DNA of 64,000 nucleotides from JBBRVP01 sp038246785 (GCA_038246785.1 JBBRVP010000004.1:62001-126000); one strand, 5' to 3'. Positions 27,832 through 37,190 are shown, numbered from the stretch's first letter. Translations and numbers: made by a program. The notes: generated by a model from the sequence alone, not told the origin.

Positions 27832-28628
27832 CCGCGCCGCCGCCGGACCACACCGGACCGCACCCCGGACCGCACCCCGGCCCGCACCCGGACGCCGGTT
27901 CGCTGGCCGAACATCTCGAAGGGCTGCTCCCGGCCGCCGAGGCGTCGCGGGTCGCGGCCCACGTGGCCGGGTGCGCCGGCTGCGCCGGCGTCCGCGCCGC
28001 GCTCGCCGACGTGACCGCAAGCCTGCGCGCGGCGGACGTCGGCCCCATGCCCGAGCTGGTCGCCCGCCGCATCGACCGCGAGCTCGCCGCCGAACCACCG
28101 TTGCGGCCACCGCTGCGCGCACCGGGTGCCCGGCCGCATCCCGCCGGCCGCTCCAGGGTGCGCCGCTGGGTCGGCGGGCTGGCCGCCGCAGCCGCCGCTG
28201 TTGCCGTGGTCGCCGTCGTGGGGCCGGCCCTGCGGTCCGGACCCGACAGCCCGAGCTCGACCGCCGGCGGGCCCGCCGCCGAGCAGAGCGACCGGGCCGC
28301 GTCGCAGACGCCCGGCGCCGCAGCCGAGGGAGGCGCGCCGGAGGCGGGGCCCCCTGCCGACCCGGCGCTGCTCCGGCGGGTCGCCCGCGCGGCGGCGGGG
28401 ACCGCCCCGCGGGCGGCTCCACGGGCCGGCGGTGCCGGCGGTGCGGCCGCCTGCCGGCTCGACCGGGTCGATGCCGTGCCCGGGCGAGTGGTGTCGACGC
28501 AGCCGGCCAGCCGCGGCGGCGTACCCGTCGTCGTCGTCGGAGTGCGCCGCGGCAGCGTCGGCAGCGCGCTGGTGCTCGCCGCGTGCGACCCGGCGGCCGC
28601 GGTGCTGGACCGCGTCGACGTGCCCTGA
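27828..28628 (+). CDS. zinc-finger anti-sigma factor of SigM
   Basis: The cytoplasmic N-terminus has the ZAS motif HVAGCAGC (HxxxCxxC) at about residues 45-52 plus an upstream His in LAEHLEG. A single membrane span (about 104-126, RRWVGGLAAAAAAVAVVAVVG) and an extracellular Ala/Pro-rich domain follow. It should hold SigM inactive until an envelope or redox signal. The extreme N-terminus has a small PHPG repeat. The ATG overlaps the sigM stop, matching Rv3912 in position. Confidence 0.88.
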   Translation: MTAPPPDHTGPHPGPHPGPHPDAGSLAEHLEGLLPAAEASRVAAHVAGCAGCAGVRAALADVTASLRAADVGPMPELVARRIDRELAAEPPLRPPLRAPGARPHPAGRSRVRRWVGGLAAAAAAVAVVAVVGPALRSGPDSPSSTAGGPAAEQSDRAASQTPGAAAEGGAPEAGPPADPALLRRVARAAAGTAPRAAPRAGGAGGAAACRLDRVDAVPGRVVSTQPASRGGVPVVVVGVRRGSVGSALVLAACDPAAAVLDRVDVP

Positions 28629-28742
28629 GCGCGGCCGTCGTGGCGACCGGCAGGGAATGACGGCGGCTCTACGATTGCTCAGGTCGATGGCGCTGATCGG
28701 CGTACGGCCGCGCGGCGCCAGCCCCCGTCCGGAAGGCTCTTC

Positions 28743-29762
28743 GTGACCGACAACCCCGCCGCCCGCTCCACCGAATCCGCGGTCCGCAACCTCGTGATCA
28801 TCGGGTCGGGGCCGGCCGGCTACACCGCGGCGCTCTACGCCGCGCGTGCCCGCCTTGAGCCACTGGTGTTCGAGGGCGCGGTCACCGCCGGGGGCGCCCT
28901 CATGAACACCACCGACGTCGAGAACTACCCCGGCTTCCCCGCGGGGATCATGGGCCCGCAGCTCATGGACGACATGCGCTCCCAAGCCGAGCGCTTCGGT
29001 GCCGAGATCGTCACCGACGACGTGGTCGAGGTCGACCTGACCGGCTCCATCAAGCGCGTCACGGACGGCGCCGGCCACGAGCACCTGGCGCACTCCGTCG
29101 TCCTGGCCATGGGCTCGGCCTACCGCGAGCTCGGACTGCCCAACGAGAAGCGCCTGTCCGGCCACGGTGTGTCCTGGTGCGCCACCTGCGACGGCTTCTT
29201 CTTCCGGGAGATGGTGATCGCCGTCGTCGGCGGCGGCGACTCCGCGGTCGAGGAGGCCACTTTCCTGACCCGGTTCGCCTCCACGGTCCACCTCGTGCAC
29301 CGCCGCTCCGAGCTACGGGCATCCAAGGTCATGCAGGAACGCGCCTTCGCCGACCCCAAGATCGAGTTCCACTGGGACACCGAGGTGGTCGACGTACTCG
29401 GCGAGGACTCCGTGTCGGGACTGCGGCTGCGCCACCGCGTCACCGGCGAGGAGTCGACGCTGCCGGTCAGCGGCCTGTTCGTCGCCATCGGCCACGACCC
29501 GCGCTCCGGGCTGGTCGGCGGGCAGGTCCATCTCGACGAGGCCGGCTACGTCCTCGTCGACGGCCGGTCGACCCGCACCAACCTGCCCGGCGTCTTCGCG
29601 GCGGGCGACCTCGTCGACCACACCTACCGGCAGGCCGTCACGGCGGCCGGTACGGGGTGCGCGGCCGCCCTCGACGCCGAGCGCTACCTCGCCGACATCG
29701 AGCACGCCGGCGCCGTCGCGACGGCCACGACCACGGCTGCGGCCGTTCCGGCAACCGTGTGA
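28743..29762 (+). CDS. trxB: thioredoxin reductase
   Basis: TrxB transfers electrons from NADPH through FAD to thioredoxin. The 339-aa protein has the FAD-binding [16 protein letters not shown] near residue 22, the redox-active WCATCDG near residue 144, the NADPH motif [13 protein letters not shown] and the second FAD motif [21 protein letters not shown]. The start is GTG 28743. It is followed after 106 bp by trxA, and the pair is likely part of the SigM-controlled redox unit, as in mycobacteria. Confidence 0.97.
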   Translation: MTDNPAARSTESAVRNLVIIGSGPAGYTAALYAARARLEPLVFEGAVTAGGALMNTTDVENYPGFPAGIMGPQLMDDMRSQAERFGAEIVTDDVVEVDLTGSIKRVTDGAGHEHLAHSVVLAMGSAYRELGLPNEKRLSGHGVSWCATCDGFFFREMVIAVVGGGDSAVEEATFLTRFASTVHLVHRRSELRASKVMQERAFADPKIEFHWDTEVVDVLGEDSVSGLRLRHRVTGEESTLPVSGLFVAIGHDPRSGLVGGQVHLDEAGYVLVDGRSTRTNLPGVFAAGDLVDHTYRQAVTAAGTGCAAALDAERYLADIEHAGAVATATTTAAAVPATV

Positions 29763-29868
29763 GTGGTGACCGGGAGAGCGGCGTGTCCCACCCCGGAGCC
29801 ATCCTGGGGACTCCCCGACCCTCCGCCCCGAGCATCCGCCCGAGCACACCCTGACATCTGGAGGAACC

Positions 29869-30195
29869 ATGGCAGCCGTTCCGTCGGTCACCGACGCCGA
29901 TTTCGAAGCGATCGTGCTCAAGAGCCCGAAGCCGGTCGTCGTCGACTTCTGGGCCGAGTGGTGCGGGCCATGCCGCATGGTCTCGCCGGTCCTCGAGGAG
30001 ATCTACGCCGCGCACAGCGACACGATCGACGTCGTCAAGCTCAACGTCGACGAGAACCCCCGGACCGCCGCGGCCTACCGCGTCATGTCCATCCCGACGC
30101 TCAACGTCTACCAGGACGGTGAGGTCGTGAAGCAGATCGTCGGCGCCAAGCCCAAGGCAGCGCTGCTCCGGGATCTCGACGCCTACCTGGGTTGA
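29869..30195 (+). CDS. trxA: thioredoxin
   Basis: This is a 108-aa cytoplasmic disulfide reductase with the canonical WCGPC site at about residues 30-34, VDFWAEWCGPCRM and the cis-Pro segment MSIPTLNVYQDG. The ATG is preceded by a strong GGAGGA site. Its stop overlaps the TTG that may start the hydrolase gene. In M. tuberculosis cwlM follows here; it does not in this window. Confidence 0.97.
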   Translation: MAAVPSVTDADFEAIVLKSPKPVVVDFWAEWCGPCRMVSPVLEEIYAAHSDTIDVVKLNVDENPRTAAAYRVMSIPTLNVYQDGEVVKQIVGAKPKAALLRDLDAYLG

Positions 30196-30896
30196 CCCCT
30201 GCCCCGGCTGAGCCGGTGTCCGCACGCTCGACGGTCAGCGCCGGCGCCGTCCGGTTGGGCTGCGACCTGCGGCTGCCCGCGCCGGCGGCCGGGGTCGTCG
30301 TGTTCGCCCATGGCAGCGGCAGCAGCCGGCGAAGCCCGCGGAACGTTCAGGTGGCCCGCACGCTGCACGAGGCCAGGTTCGCCACTGTCCTGTTCGATCT
30401 GCTGACGCCGCTCGAGGCCGAGCGGGATGCCCGCGACGCGTCCCTGCGCTTCGACGTCGGCCGGCTCGGCGATCGCCTCGGCGGAGTGGTCGGCGACCTC
30501 GCGACATGGCCGGAGCTGACGGGGCTGCCGGTCGGCTTGTTCGGAGCCAGCACCGGTGCCGCCGCCGCGCTGCGGTGCGCGGCTTCGCGCGCGGATCTTG
30601 TCCGCGCGGTGGTGTCCCGCGGGGGGCGCCCCGACCTGGCCGGCGATGCCCTGCCGGCCGTACGCGCACCGACGCTTCTGCTCGTGGGCGCGCGTGACCG
30701 CGAGGTCCGGCGGCTCAACGAGCGGGCTGCCGCCGCAATGACTGCGGAGGTCGAGGTCGAGGTCGTCCCGGGGGCCAGTCACCTGTTCGAGGAGCGCGGC
30801 GCGCTCGAGGACGTGGCCCGGCGGGCAGTCGCCTGGTTCAATCGGCACCTGCGACATGGGGGCGGCTCCCGTCCGTCCACGACGTTCGAGGCGTGA
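30192..30896 (+). CDS. alpha/beta hydrolase (dienelactone-hydrolase-like)
   Basis: The 234-aa product resembles small alpha/beta hydrolases often annotated as dienelactone-hydrolase family. It has GVVVFAHGSGSSRRSPRN (oxyanion region), then GLFGASTGAAAAL with the GxSxG nucleophile elbow, and PTLLLVGARDREV with the acid Asp. A C-terminal GASHLFEE supplies the catalytic His. The TTG start overlaps the trxA stop (TTGA); GTG 30215 is an alternative closer to conserved sequence. The substrate is unknown. Confidence 0.82.
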   Translation: MTPAPAEPVSARSTVSAGAVRLGCDLRLPAPAAGVVVFAHGSGSSRRSPRNVQVARTLHEARFATVLFDLLTPLEAERDARDASLRFDVGRLGDRLGGVVGDLATWPELTGLPVGLFGASTGAAAALRCAASRADLVRAVVSRGGRPDLAGDALPAVRAPTLLLVGARDREVRRLNERAAAAMTAEVEVEVVPGASHLFEERGALEDVARRAVAWFNRHLRHGGGSRPSTTFEA

Positions 30897-30999
30897 CGCC
30901 GCCGAAAGCCCCCGAGACCTCGGACATGGCACAGACCCAGCTGAGGGCATGATGGCGGGTGCGTCGACGGTCCAGAGCGCTCCCTGAGGTTGAGGTGCC

Positions 31000-33732
31000 A
31001 TGGCAGGCCCACTCCTCGAAAGCAAGCTCCACATCCCCCGGCGGCGACCGGGTTTGGTCGCGCGTCCCCGGCTGAGCGAGCGCCTGAGCCGGGGGGCGGG
31101 GTCGGCGATGACGCTGGTGTCGGCCCCGGCGGGCTTCGGCAAGACGACGCTGCTGACGGACTGGCTGGCGACTGCCCCGGCCGAGGGACGCTCGGCGGCG
31201 TGGCTCTCGCTCGACCGGCACGACAACGACCCCGCGTCGTACTGGACCTATCTCGTCGCCGCACTCGACAACGCCCTGCCGGGGATCGGTGGTGGTGCGC
31301 TCTCGCTCCTGGAGTCGCCGCAGCCGCCGTTCGAAGCCGCCATTTCCGCCCTCCTCAACGACCTCCACGCCGGCTCACACCATGTGGTGCTGGTCCTCGA
31401 CGACTACCACGTCATCGAGGCGAGCGACGTGCAGGACGCGATGGCCTTCCTGCTGGCGCACCTGCCCCCGCACGTACACGTGGTGATCTCCAGCCGCGCT
31501 GACCCGGACTTGCCCCTCGCCCGGCTGCGGGCGCGCGGCGAGCTCGTCGAGATCCGCGCCGCCGACCTGCGCTTCTCAGCCGACGAAGCCGCCGCGTACC
31601 TGAACGGCGTCATGGGACTGGCGCTGACCGCCCAGGATGTCGCAGCCCTCGAGGGCCGTACCGAGGGGTGGATCGCGGCGCTGCAACTCGCCGCGCTGTC
31701 GATGCAGGGCCGAGACGACATCGCCGACTTCATCGCCGGTTTCGCCGGGGACGACCGGTTCATCGTCGACTACCTCGCCGAGGAGGTCCTGGACCGCCAG
31801 CCGTCGGACGTCCGGGACTTCCTGCTGCAGACCTCCGTCCTCGAGCGGCTCAGCGGCCCCGTGTGCGATGCCGTCACCGGCCACGGTGGTGGCAAGGCCA
31901 TGCTGGAGAGGCTGGAGCGGGCGAACCTCTTCCTGGTCCCCCTCGACGACCGGCGCCGGTGGTACCGCTACCACCAGCTCTTCGCCGACCTCCTGCAGGC
32001 GCACCTGCTCGACGAGCACCCGACGACGTGCCCCCTCCTGCACCGGCGGGCGAGCGAGTGGTACGAGGGCAACGGCGACCCGTCCGAGGCGATCCGCCAC
32101 GCGCTGGCCGCCGGGGATCCCGAGCGTGCCGCGGACTTGGCCGAGCTGGCGGCGCCGGCGCTGCGCAAGAGCAGGCAGGAGGCCGTCATGCGCGGCTGGC
32201 TCGACACCGTTCCCGAGTCGGTGCTCCGCGCCAGGCCCGTGCTCAGCGTCGGGATCGCCGGTGCGTTGCTGGCGAGCGGCGAGCTCGAGGGCGTCGAGGA
32301 CCGGCTGCGCGACGCCGAGCGGTGGCTGGACGTCGCGGCCGAGCCGCGCCAGCCCGCATCCCGCTCGGCGCAGATGGTCGTGGTGGATCAGGCAGAGTTC
32401 CCACGGCTGCCGAGCTGGATCGCCATCTTCCGCGCTGGGCAGGCGCTGACGCGCGGCGACACGGATGCGACGGTGACCCACGCCAGCCGTGCGCGCGAGC
32501 TCGTGCTCGCCGACGACGACCTCGGTCGCGGAGCGGCCGCGGGACTGCTGGGGCTCGCCTTCTGGGCCAGCGGGGACCTCGAGGCTGGACGCCGGTCGTA
32601 CGTGGAGTGCATGACCAGCCTGCAGCGAGCCGGGCACATCGCCGACGTCCTCGGCTGCGCGATCGCCGTGGCCGACATCCGGATCGCCCAGGGACGACTC
32701 CGCGAGGCGATGATCACATACGAGCAGGCGTTGCGCCTCGCCGGCGCGCAGGGCCGGCCGGTGCTTCGGGGAACGGCGGACATGTACGTCGGGATGAGCG
32801 AGCTTCACCGCGAGCGCGACGACCTGGATGCGGCGAGCCGGCAACTGCTCACGGCACAGGAGCTCGGCGAGCACACCGGGTTGCCGCAATGCCGCTATCG
32901 CTGGCGGGTCGCCATGGCGCGAATCCGTGAAGCGCAAGGGGATCCGGACGCCGCGCTGGACCTGCTCGACGAGGCGGAGCACCGGTACGCGGGGGACTTC
33001 TTCCCCAACGTACGCCCGATCCCGGCGCAGCGGGCCCGCGTCTGGGTCGTGCAGGGCAGGCTGGCCGAGGCGTTCGGCTGGGCGCGCGAGCGAGGCCTGA
33101 GGGCTGACGACGAGCTGGCCTACCTGCGGGAATTCGAGCACGTCACACTCGCGAGGGCGCTGTTGGCCCGCTACCAGGCCGAGCGCGCAGAGCCGTGCCT
33201 GCTCGAGGTGTCCGGACTCCTCGAGCGCCTCCTCCGCGCCGCGGAGGCGGGTGACCGGACCGGGAGCGTCATCGAGATCCTCGCGCTGCAAGCACTTGCG
33301 TCCCGCCTGCGCGGCGACGTCGCCGCTGCGCTGGAACCGCTGGCACGTGCGCTCAACCTGGCCGAGCCGGGGGGCTACGTCCGACTCTTCGTCGACGAGT
33401 TCCCGCGCATGAGCTCGCTGCTGGAAGCCGCGGCAGGGCGCGGCATTGCGGCGCGCTACGTCGAGCGGCTGCTGACCGCAGGCGGCCGTACGCAGCATCG
33501 CACCCCTGTCCGGCAGACGATGGTCGACCCGCTCAGCGAGCGCGAGCTCGACGTACTCCGCCTCCTCGCAACCGACCTCGGCGGCCCCGAGATCGCCCGT
33601 GAGCTCGTCGTGTCGCTCAACACCGTGCGCACGCACACCAAGCGGATCTACGCCAAGCTCGGCGTGAACAGCCGACGAGCGGCAGTACGCCGAGCCGAGG
33701 AGCTCGAGCTGCTGTCGCGCCGCCGAGGCTGA
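31000..33732 (+). CDS. LuxR-family regulator of the MalT/LAL type
   Basis: At 910 aa this is a large ATP-binding regulator. An N-terminal STAND/AAA module has Walker A APAGFGKTTLL at about residues 42-52 and Walker B VLVLDDYHVIE near residues 128-138. A MalT-like winged region and a long helical TPR-like sensor (about 350-820) follow. A C-terminal LuxR HTH (about 845-905) contains LSERELDVLRLLATDLGGPEIAREL and VSLNTVRTHTKRIYAKLGV. Such proteins bind a ligand and ATP before activating transcription; the ligand is not predictable. It precedes a 77-aa gene and a DUF4386 gene, its likely targets. Confidence 0.92.
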   Translation: MAGPLLESKLHIPRRRPGLVARPRLSERLSRGAGSAMTLVSAPAGFGKTTLLTDWLATAPAEGRSAAWLSLDRHDNDPASYWTYLVAALDNALPGIGGGALSLLESPQPPFEAAISALLNDLHAGSHHVVLVLDDYHVIEASDVQDAMAFLLAHLPPHVHVVISSRADPDLPLARLRARGELVEIRAADLRFSADEAAAYLNGVMGLALTAQDVAALEGRTEGWIAALQLAALSMQGRDDIADFIAGFAGDDRFIVDYLAEEVLDRQPSDVRDFLLQTSVLERLSGPVCDAVTGHGGGKAMLERLERANLFLVPLDDRRRWYRYHQLFADLLQAHLLDEHPTTCPLLHRRASEWYEGNGDPSEAIRHALAAGDPERAADLAELAAPALRKSRQEAVMRGWLDTVPESVLRARPVLSVGIAGALLASGELEGVEDRLRDAERWLDVAAEPRQPASRSAQMVVVDQAEFPRLPSWIAIFRAGQALTRGDTDATVTHASRARELVLADDDLGRGAAAGLLGLAFWASGDLEAGRRSYVECMTSLQRAGHIADVLGCAIAVADIRIAQGRLREAMITYEQALRLAGAQGRPVLRGTADMYVGMSELHRERDDLDAASRQLLTAQELGEHTGLPQCRYRWRVAMARIREAQGDPDAALDLLDEAEHRYAGDFFPNVRPIPAQRARVWVVQGRLAEAFGWARERGLRADDELAYLREFEHVTLARALLARYQAERAEPCLLEVSGLLERLLRAAEAGDRTGSVIEILALQALASRLRGDVAAALEPLARALNLAEPGGYVRLFVDEFPRMSSLLEAAAGRGIAARYVERLLTAGGRTQHRTPVRQTMVDPLSERELDVLRLLATDLGGPEIARELVVSLNTVRTHTKRIYAKLGVNSRRAAVRRAEELELLSRRRG

Positions 33733-33742
33733 CCGCGCAGCT

Positions 33743-33770
33743 TCACCACATCAATCACCACACGTGGTGA
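33743..33770. promoter_or_regulatory. direct and inverted repeat upstream of the small-protein/DUF4386 pair
   Basis: TCACCACA occurs at 33743-33750 and again at 33755-33762 (12-bp period). The second copy forms a dyad, TCACCAC/GTGGTGA, over 33755-33770 with a 2-base centre. It lies 36 bp before the next start codon and just after the LAL gene. It could be the LAL operator or a weak terminator; operator function is inference. Confidence 0.4.
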
Positions 33771-33805
33771 CGCCGGCTCGCCGCGTCGCGTCCTACTTTC
33801 CGCTC

Positions 33806-34039
33806 ATGAGCGAAGCCGGCCGGTACGAGATCCGGGTCAAGGGCCATCTCGACAACCGGTGGGCAGCCTGGTTCGAGGCCTCGACACTCACCCACGAACG
33901 CGACGGCACGACCGTCATCCGTGGCGAGGCGGACCAGGCCGCGCTGCACGGACTGCTCACCAAGATGCGCGACGTCGGCCTGGCACTGGTCCGGGTCGAC
34001 CTGCACACCGCCGACCGAGGACCGGACATCGACCCATGA
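33806..34039 (+). CDS. small conserved protein of unknown function (77 aa)
   Basis: The sequence MSEAGRYEIRVKGHLDNRWAAW, continuing HERDGTTVIRGEADQAALHGLLTKMRDVGL, is the pattern of a small soluble alpha/beta protein often encoded beside DUF4386 genes and regulators. No catalytic motif is visible. The ATG at 33806 is chosen over GTG 33764 because conservation begins at SEAGRY and the upstream part covers a dyad. The stop is 10 bp before the next gene, so the two are likely co-transcribed. Confidence 0.7.
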   Translation: MSEAGRYEIRVKGHLDNRWAAWFEASTLTHERDGTTVIRGEADQAALHGLLTKMRDVGLALVRVDLHTADRGPDIDP

Positions 34040-34049
34040 GGAGACCCAC

Positions 34050-34817
34050 ATGACCAGCCCGACGCAAGCCCCAGCGACCCCGAGAGTCCGGATGGACTCC
34101 CTCCGGAAGACCGCCCTGGTCGCGGGGATCTGCTACCTCGTCACCTTCGTCTCGATCCCGACACTGGCCCTTTACGACTCTGCGAAGAACGACCCGAACT
34201 ACGTCATCAGCTCCGGCAGCGTCACCGGCATGCTCTGGGGCGGCTTCCTCGAGGTGATCGTCGCCCTCGCCGGCATCGGCACCGCCGTGACTCTGTTCCC
34301 GGTGGTCAAGAGGCAGAACGAAGGCGTCGCGCTCGGCTTCGTCGGTGCTCGCATCCTTGAAGCCGCCATGATCTTCACCGGTGTCGTGAGCCTTCTCTCG
34401 CTGGTGGCCCTGCGACAGGACCTCGGCGGGGCGGCTGGAGCAGACACGGCCTCCGTCGTCGCCACCGGCGCGTCGCTCGTCGCCGTGTACAAGTTCACCT
34501 TCCTGCTCGGACAGACCCTCATGCCGTGCCTGAACGCGCTCTTGTTGGGCTCGTTGATGTACCGCTCCGGCCTCGTGCCGCCGGTCATCCCCCTGCTGGG
34601 GCTGATCGGAGCGCCGCTGCTGCTCAGCGCGACGATCGCCACGCTCTTCGGCATCAACGACCAGGTCTCCGCGTGGTCGGCGATCGCGACGCTCCCGATC
34701 GCCGTCTGGGAGTTCTCCCTCGGCGTGTGGCTGGTCGTCAAGGGCTTCAAGCCGTCGCCGATCACCGCCGGGATGATGGCTGCGCGCACGCCGACCGCGC
34801 ACGGCAGCGCCGCCTGA
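34050..34817 (+). CDS. DUF4386-family integral membrane protein
   Basis: The 255-aa protein has about six hydrophobic spans, starting with RKTALVAGICYLVTFVSIPTLALY. It shows the DUF4386 layout: a loop with YVISSGSVTGMLWGGFLEVIVALAGIGTAV, then KRQNEGVALGFVGARILEAAMIF. Function of the family is unknown. GAGG lies about 8 bases before the ATG. It follows the small gene closely, and a strong hairpin lies 14 bp after the stop. Confidence 0.85.
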   Translation: MTSPTQAPATPRVRMDSLRKTALVAGICYLVTFVSIPTLALYDSAKNDPNYVISSGSVTGMLWGGFLEVIVALAGIGTAVTLFPVVKRQNEGVALGFVGARILEAAMIFTGVVSLLSLVALRQDLGGAAGADTASVVATGASLVAVYKFTFLLGQTLMPCLNALLLGSLMYRSGLVPPVIPLLGLIGAPLLLSATIATLFGINDQVSAWSAIATLPIAVWEFSLGVWLVVKGFKPSPITAGMMAARTPTAHGSAA

Positions 34818-34831
34818 ACCCCTCAGGACCA

Positions 34832-34860
34832 GCGGCCGGGCCCACCACGGGCCCGGCCGC
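34832..34860. terminator. strong hairpin after the DUF4386 gene
   Basis: GCGGCCGGGCCC at 34832-34843 is perfectly complementary to 34849-34860, with a 5-base loop. It sits 14 bp after the DUF4386 stop and before the convergent GNAT gene, so it probably terminates transcription from the LAL-associated side. No U-tract is present. The remaining bases to 34973 hold nothing recognisable. Confidence 0.7.
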
Positions 34861-34973
34861 ATCCCGTTGCGTCGGGCGCTGGGTCGCGGCTGACGTTACG
34901 GGGAGCCGCCTCGGCTTGCCATCGCACGTTGCCCCATGCCCGGGGGTGTCGGGACATGCCAGCCGGGTCCGGG

Positions 34974-35585
34974 TCAGACCGGACGCACGGCCGCGTCGGG
35001 TCGGCGTACGGCACCGACCAGCCGTCCCCACGCCTCCTCCACCTCGGCGAGCAGCGGCAGCGTGGTGCGCAGGTCCATCCGCAGCCGGGGCCACCGCGGA
35101 TGCTCCCGGACAGGAGCGAAACCGACGCGGATGAGGAAGTCTACCGGCAGCACGCAGCGCGCCGAGCCGGACGCGGCGCCGAAGGCCTCGAGCATGCGGA
35201 CGTCGCGCTGCTGGACGTCTCTGGCCACCGCCTGGACAAGCATCCTGCCCAGCCCCTGGCCGGTGAGGTCGGGGCGGACGCGGGCGACGAGGAGCAGGGC
35301 GGCGCCTGCGGTGGGTGGGCTGGTGGGGACCGCCGCGGCCCGTGGCACCGCGTCGGGCGGGGCGTAGAGCGCGTAGCCGGCGGTCTCGCCGTCGACCTCG
35401 ATCGCCAGCCCGCCGGTCCCCCACCCACGGGTCGTGGCCTCGAGCCAGGACCGTTTGACCGCCGCGGGGTCGGCAGGCGGCCGGCGCGAGCCGGCCGGGC
35501 CCAGCTCCCAGAAGACGCAGGTGTCGCACGGGGTCGGCAACCCCGACAGGATGTCAGGGGTGAGCGGGACGACCCGGCGCGCCAT
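34974..35585 (-). CDS. GNAT-family N-acetyltransferase
   Basis: The 203-aa product has a GNAT core: GLAIEVDGETAGYALYAPP, then LLLVARVRPDLTGQGLGRMLVQAVARDV with the acetyl-CoA loop TGQGLGRML at about residues 107-115. RVGFAPVREHPRWPRLRMDL forms the C-terminal strand. The N-terminal DTCVFWELG is typical of the group found near parAB in actinobacteria. The acceptor is unknown. The start is the ATG at 35585, 6 bp after the stop of a possible small membrane-protein gene. Confidence 0.83.
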   Translation of the reverse strand: MARRVVPLTPDILSGLPTPCDTCVFWELGPAGSRRPPADPAAVKRSWLEATTRGWGTGGLAIEVDGETAGYALYAPPDAVPRAAAVPTSPPTAGAALLLVARVRPDLTGQGLGRMLVQAVARDVQQRDVRMLEAFGAASGSARCVLPVDFLIRVGFAPVREHPRWPRLRMDLRTTLPLLAEVEEAWGRLVGAVRRPDAAVRPV

Positions 35586-35591
35586 GCCGCG

Positions 35592-35756
35592 TCAGACCCG
35601 GGCGAAGCGGTCGGGCGATGCCTGCGGGGCCGCGTAGCCGCTGGCGGCACGGTCCCGGCGGTTGCGCAGGAGGCCGAGCAGGTAGCCGCCGGCGAGCGAG
35701 ATCAGGAGCCCGCCGAGGACCCTGCCCCAGGGGACCCGCACGCCGACCTCCACCAC
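35592..35756 (-). CDS. small single-span membrane protein (hypothetical)
   Basis: A 54-aa frame from GTG 35756 encodes VVEVGVRVPWGRVLGGLLISLAGGYLLGLLRNRRDR plus a polar tail: one membrane helix followed by positive charges. The upstream continuation of the frame (to 35876) overlaps the divergent aminotransferase and looks non-coding. It ends 6 bp before the GNAT start, which supports co-transcription. The start codon and the gene itself are uncertain. Confidence 0.5.
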   Translation of the reverse strand: MVEVGVRVPWGRVLGGLLISLAGGYLLGLLRNRRDRAASGYAAPQASPDRFARV

Positions 35757-35855
35757 GCTCCCGACGGTGCCGCCTCCCGGCGCCGGCCCTCCGGCATCGT
35801 AATCTGAGCCCGCGGGCGCCGGCACGGCGCCGCGGACGGCGGAGGGACGCCAACG

Positions 35856-37162
35856 ATGGCCGAGGTGGAGCGTCACGGGTCGCGGCTCGACGACTTCGTC
35901 GACCGCTACGCCGCGCGCACCCGGGGGCTGGCGGCGTCGGAGATCAGAGCGCTGTTCGCGGTCGCGTCCCGCCCGGAGGTGGTGTCCCTGGCCGGCGGGA
36001 TGCCCGACATCTCCGCCCTGCCGCTCGACGTGGTCGGCTCGGTCGTCGCCGCCACCGTGGGCGAGCGGGGGCGGTTGCGTTGCAGTACGGCTCCGGCCAG
36101 GGCGACGAGCGGCTGCGTGAACAGATCTGCGACGTCATGGCCCACGTCGGCATCACCGCCCATCCCGACGACATCGTTGTCACGGTCGGCTCCCAGCAGG
36201 CCCTCGACCTGGTGACCCGTACGTTCTGCGACCCCGGCGACGTCGTGGTGGCCGAGGCCCCCTCCTACGTCGGCGCGCTGGGAACCTTCCGGGCCTACCA
36301 GGCCGACGTCGTGCACGTGGAGATGGACGACGACGGCCTGGTGCCGGAGCGGCTGCGCGAGGCGCTGGGCCGGCTGCGTGCCGCTGGGCGCCGGGTGAAG
36401 TTCGTCTACACCATCCCCAACTTCCACAACCCGGCCGGGGTGACGCTCAGTGTGCCTCGGCGAGCCGAGGTGCTGGAGATCTGCCGCGAGCACGACGTCC
36501 TGGTGCTCGAGGACGATCCGTACGGCCTGCTGGGCTTCGACGACGCACCGCCACCGCGCGCGCTGCGCGCCGACGACCCCGACAACGTGGTCTACCTCGG
36601 CTCGTTCTCCAAGACCTTCGCCCCGGGGCTGCGGGTCGGCTGGGCGCTCGCACCGCACGCGGTGCGGGAGAAGCTGGTCCTGGCGGCCGAGGCCAGCGTG
36701 CTCTGTCCGCCGGCGTTCAACCAGATTGCGGTCTCCGGCTACCTGGCCGCTCACGACTGGTACGCGCAGGTGCAGGTCTTCCGCGCGATGTACCGCGAAC
36801 GGCGCGACGCCATGCTCAGCGCGCTCGACGAGCGTTTCCCGCCCGGCGCGACGTGGACCCGCCCGGCCGGCGGCTTCTACGTCTGGCTGACCCTGCCGGC
36901 GGGGCTGGACGCCTCGGCGATGCTGCCGCGGGCGGTCACCGCCCGGGTGGCCTACGTCCCCGGCACCGCGTTCTACGCCGATGGCTTCGGCTCGCAGTGC
37001 ATGCGGCTGTCCTACTGCCACCCCAGCCCCGCCCGCATCGACGAGGGGGTGCGCCGACTGGCCGGAGTGGTGGAGGCCGAGCTCGAGCTGCGCGACACCT
37101 TCGGCCCGGCGCGGCACTCCGGGCGGGCCGGCATCGAGTCGCCGTCCCCCGACCTCAGCTGA
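35856..37162 (+). pseudogene. PLP-dependent aminotransferase (class I/II), interrupted by a 1-bp frameshift
   Basis: Two overlapping frames encode consecutive parts of one fold-type I aminotransferase. From ATG 35856, 72 residues run to VGERG. In the -1 frame the protein resumes with AVALQYGSGQGDERLREQI and runs to the stop at 37162, giving about 435 aa. The second part has the PLP lysine in SFSKTFAPGLRVGW and IPNFHNPAGVTLS. The junction is a run of five G at 36067-36071, and adding one G would restore the frame. Sequencing error, a real mutation or slippage cannot be separated by reading. Confidence 0.85.
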
Positions 37163-37190
37163 CCGTCCCGAGCACCGAGGAGCACCCCCC

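Noticed and set aside
33755..33770. CACGTG-centred dyad as a fourth parS site
   Set aside because: Only the central CACGTG fits; the flanks (TCACCA/GTGGTGA) do not match GTTTC/GAAAC.
36067..36071. Programmed -1 frameshift as the default explanation
   Set aside because: The G-run could allow slippage, but no clear slippery heptamer with downstream structure was seen and the enzyme family does not use it; a one-base error or mutation is simpler.
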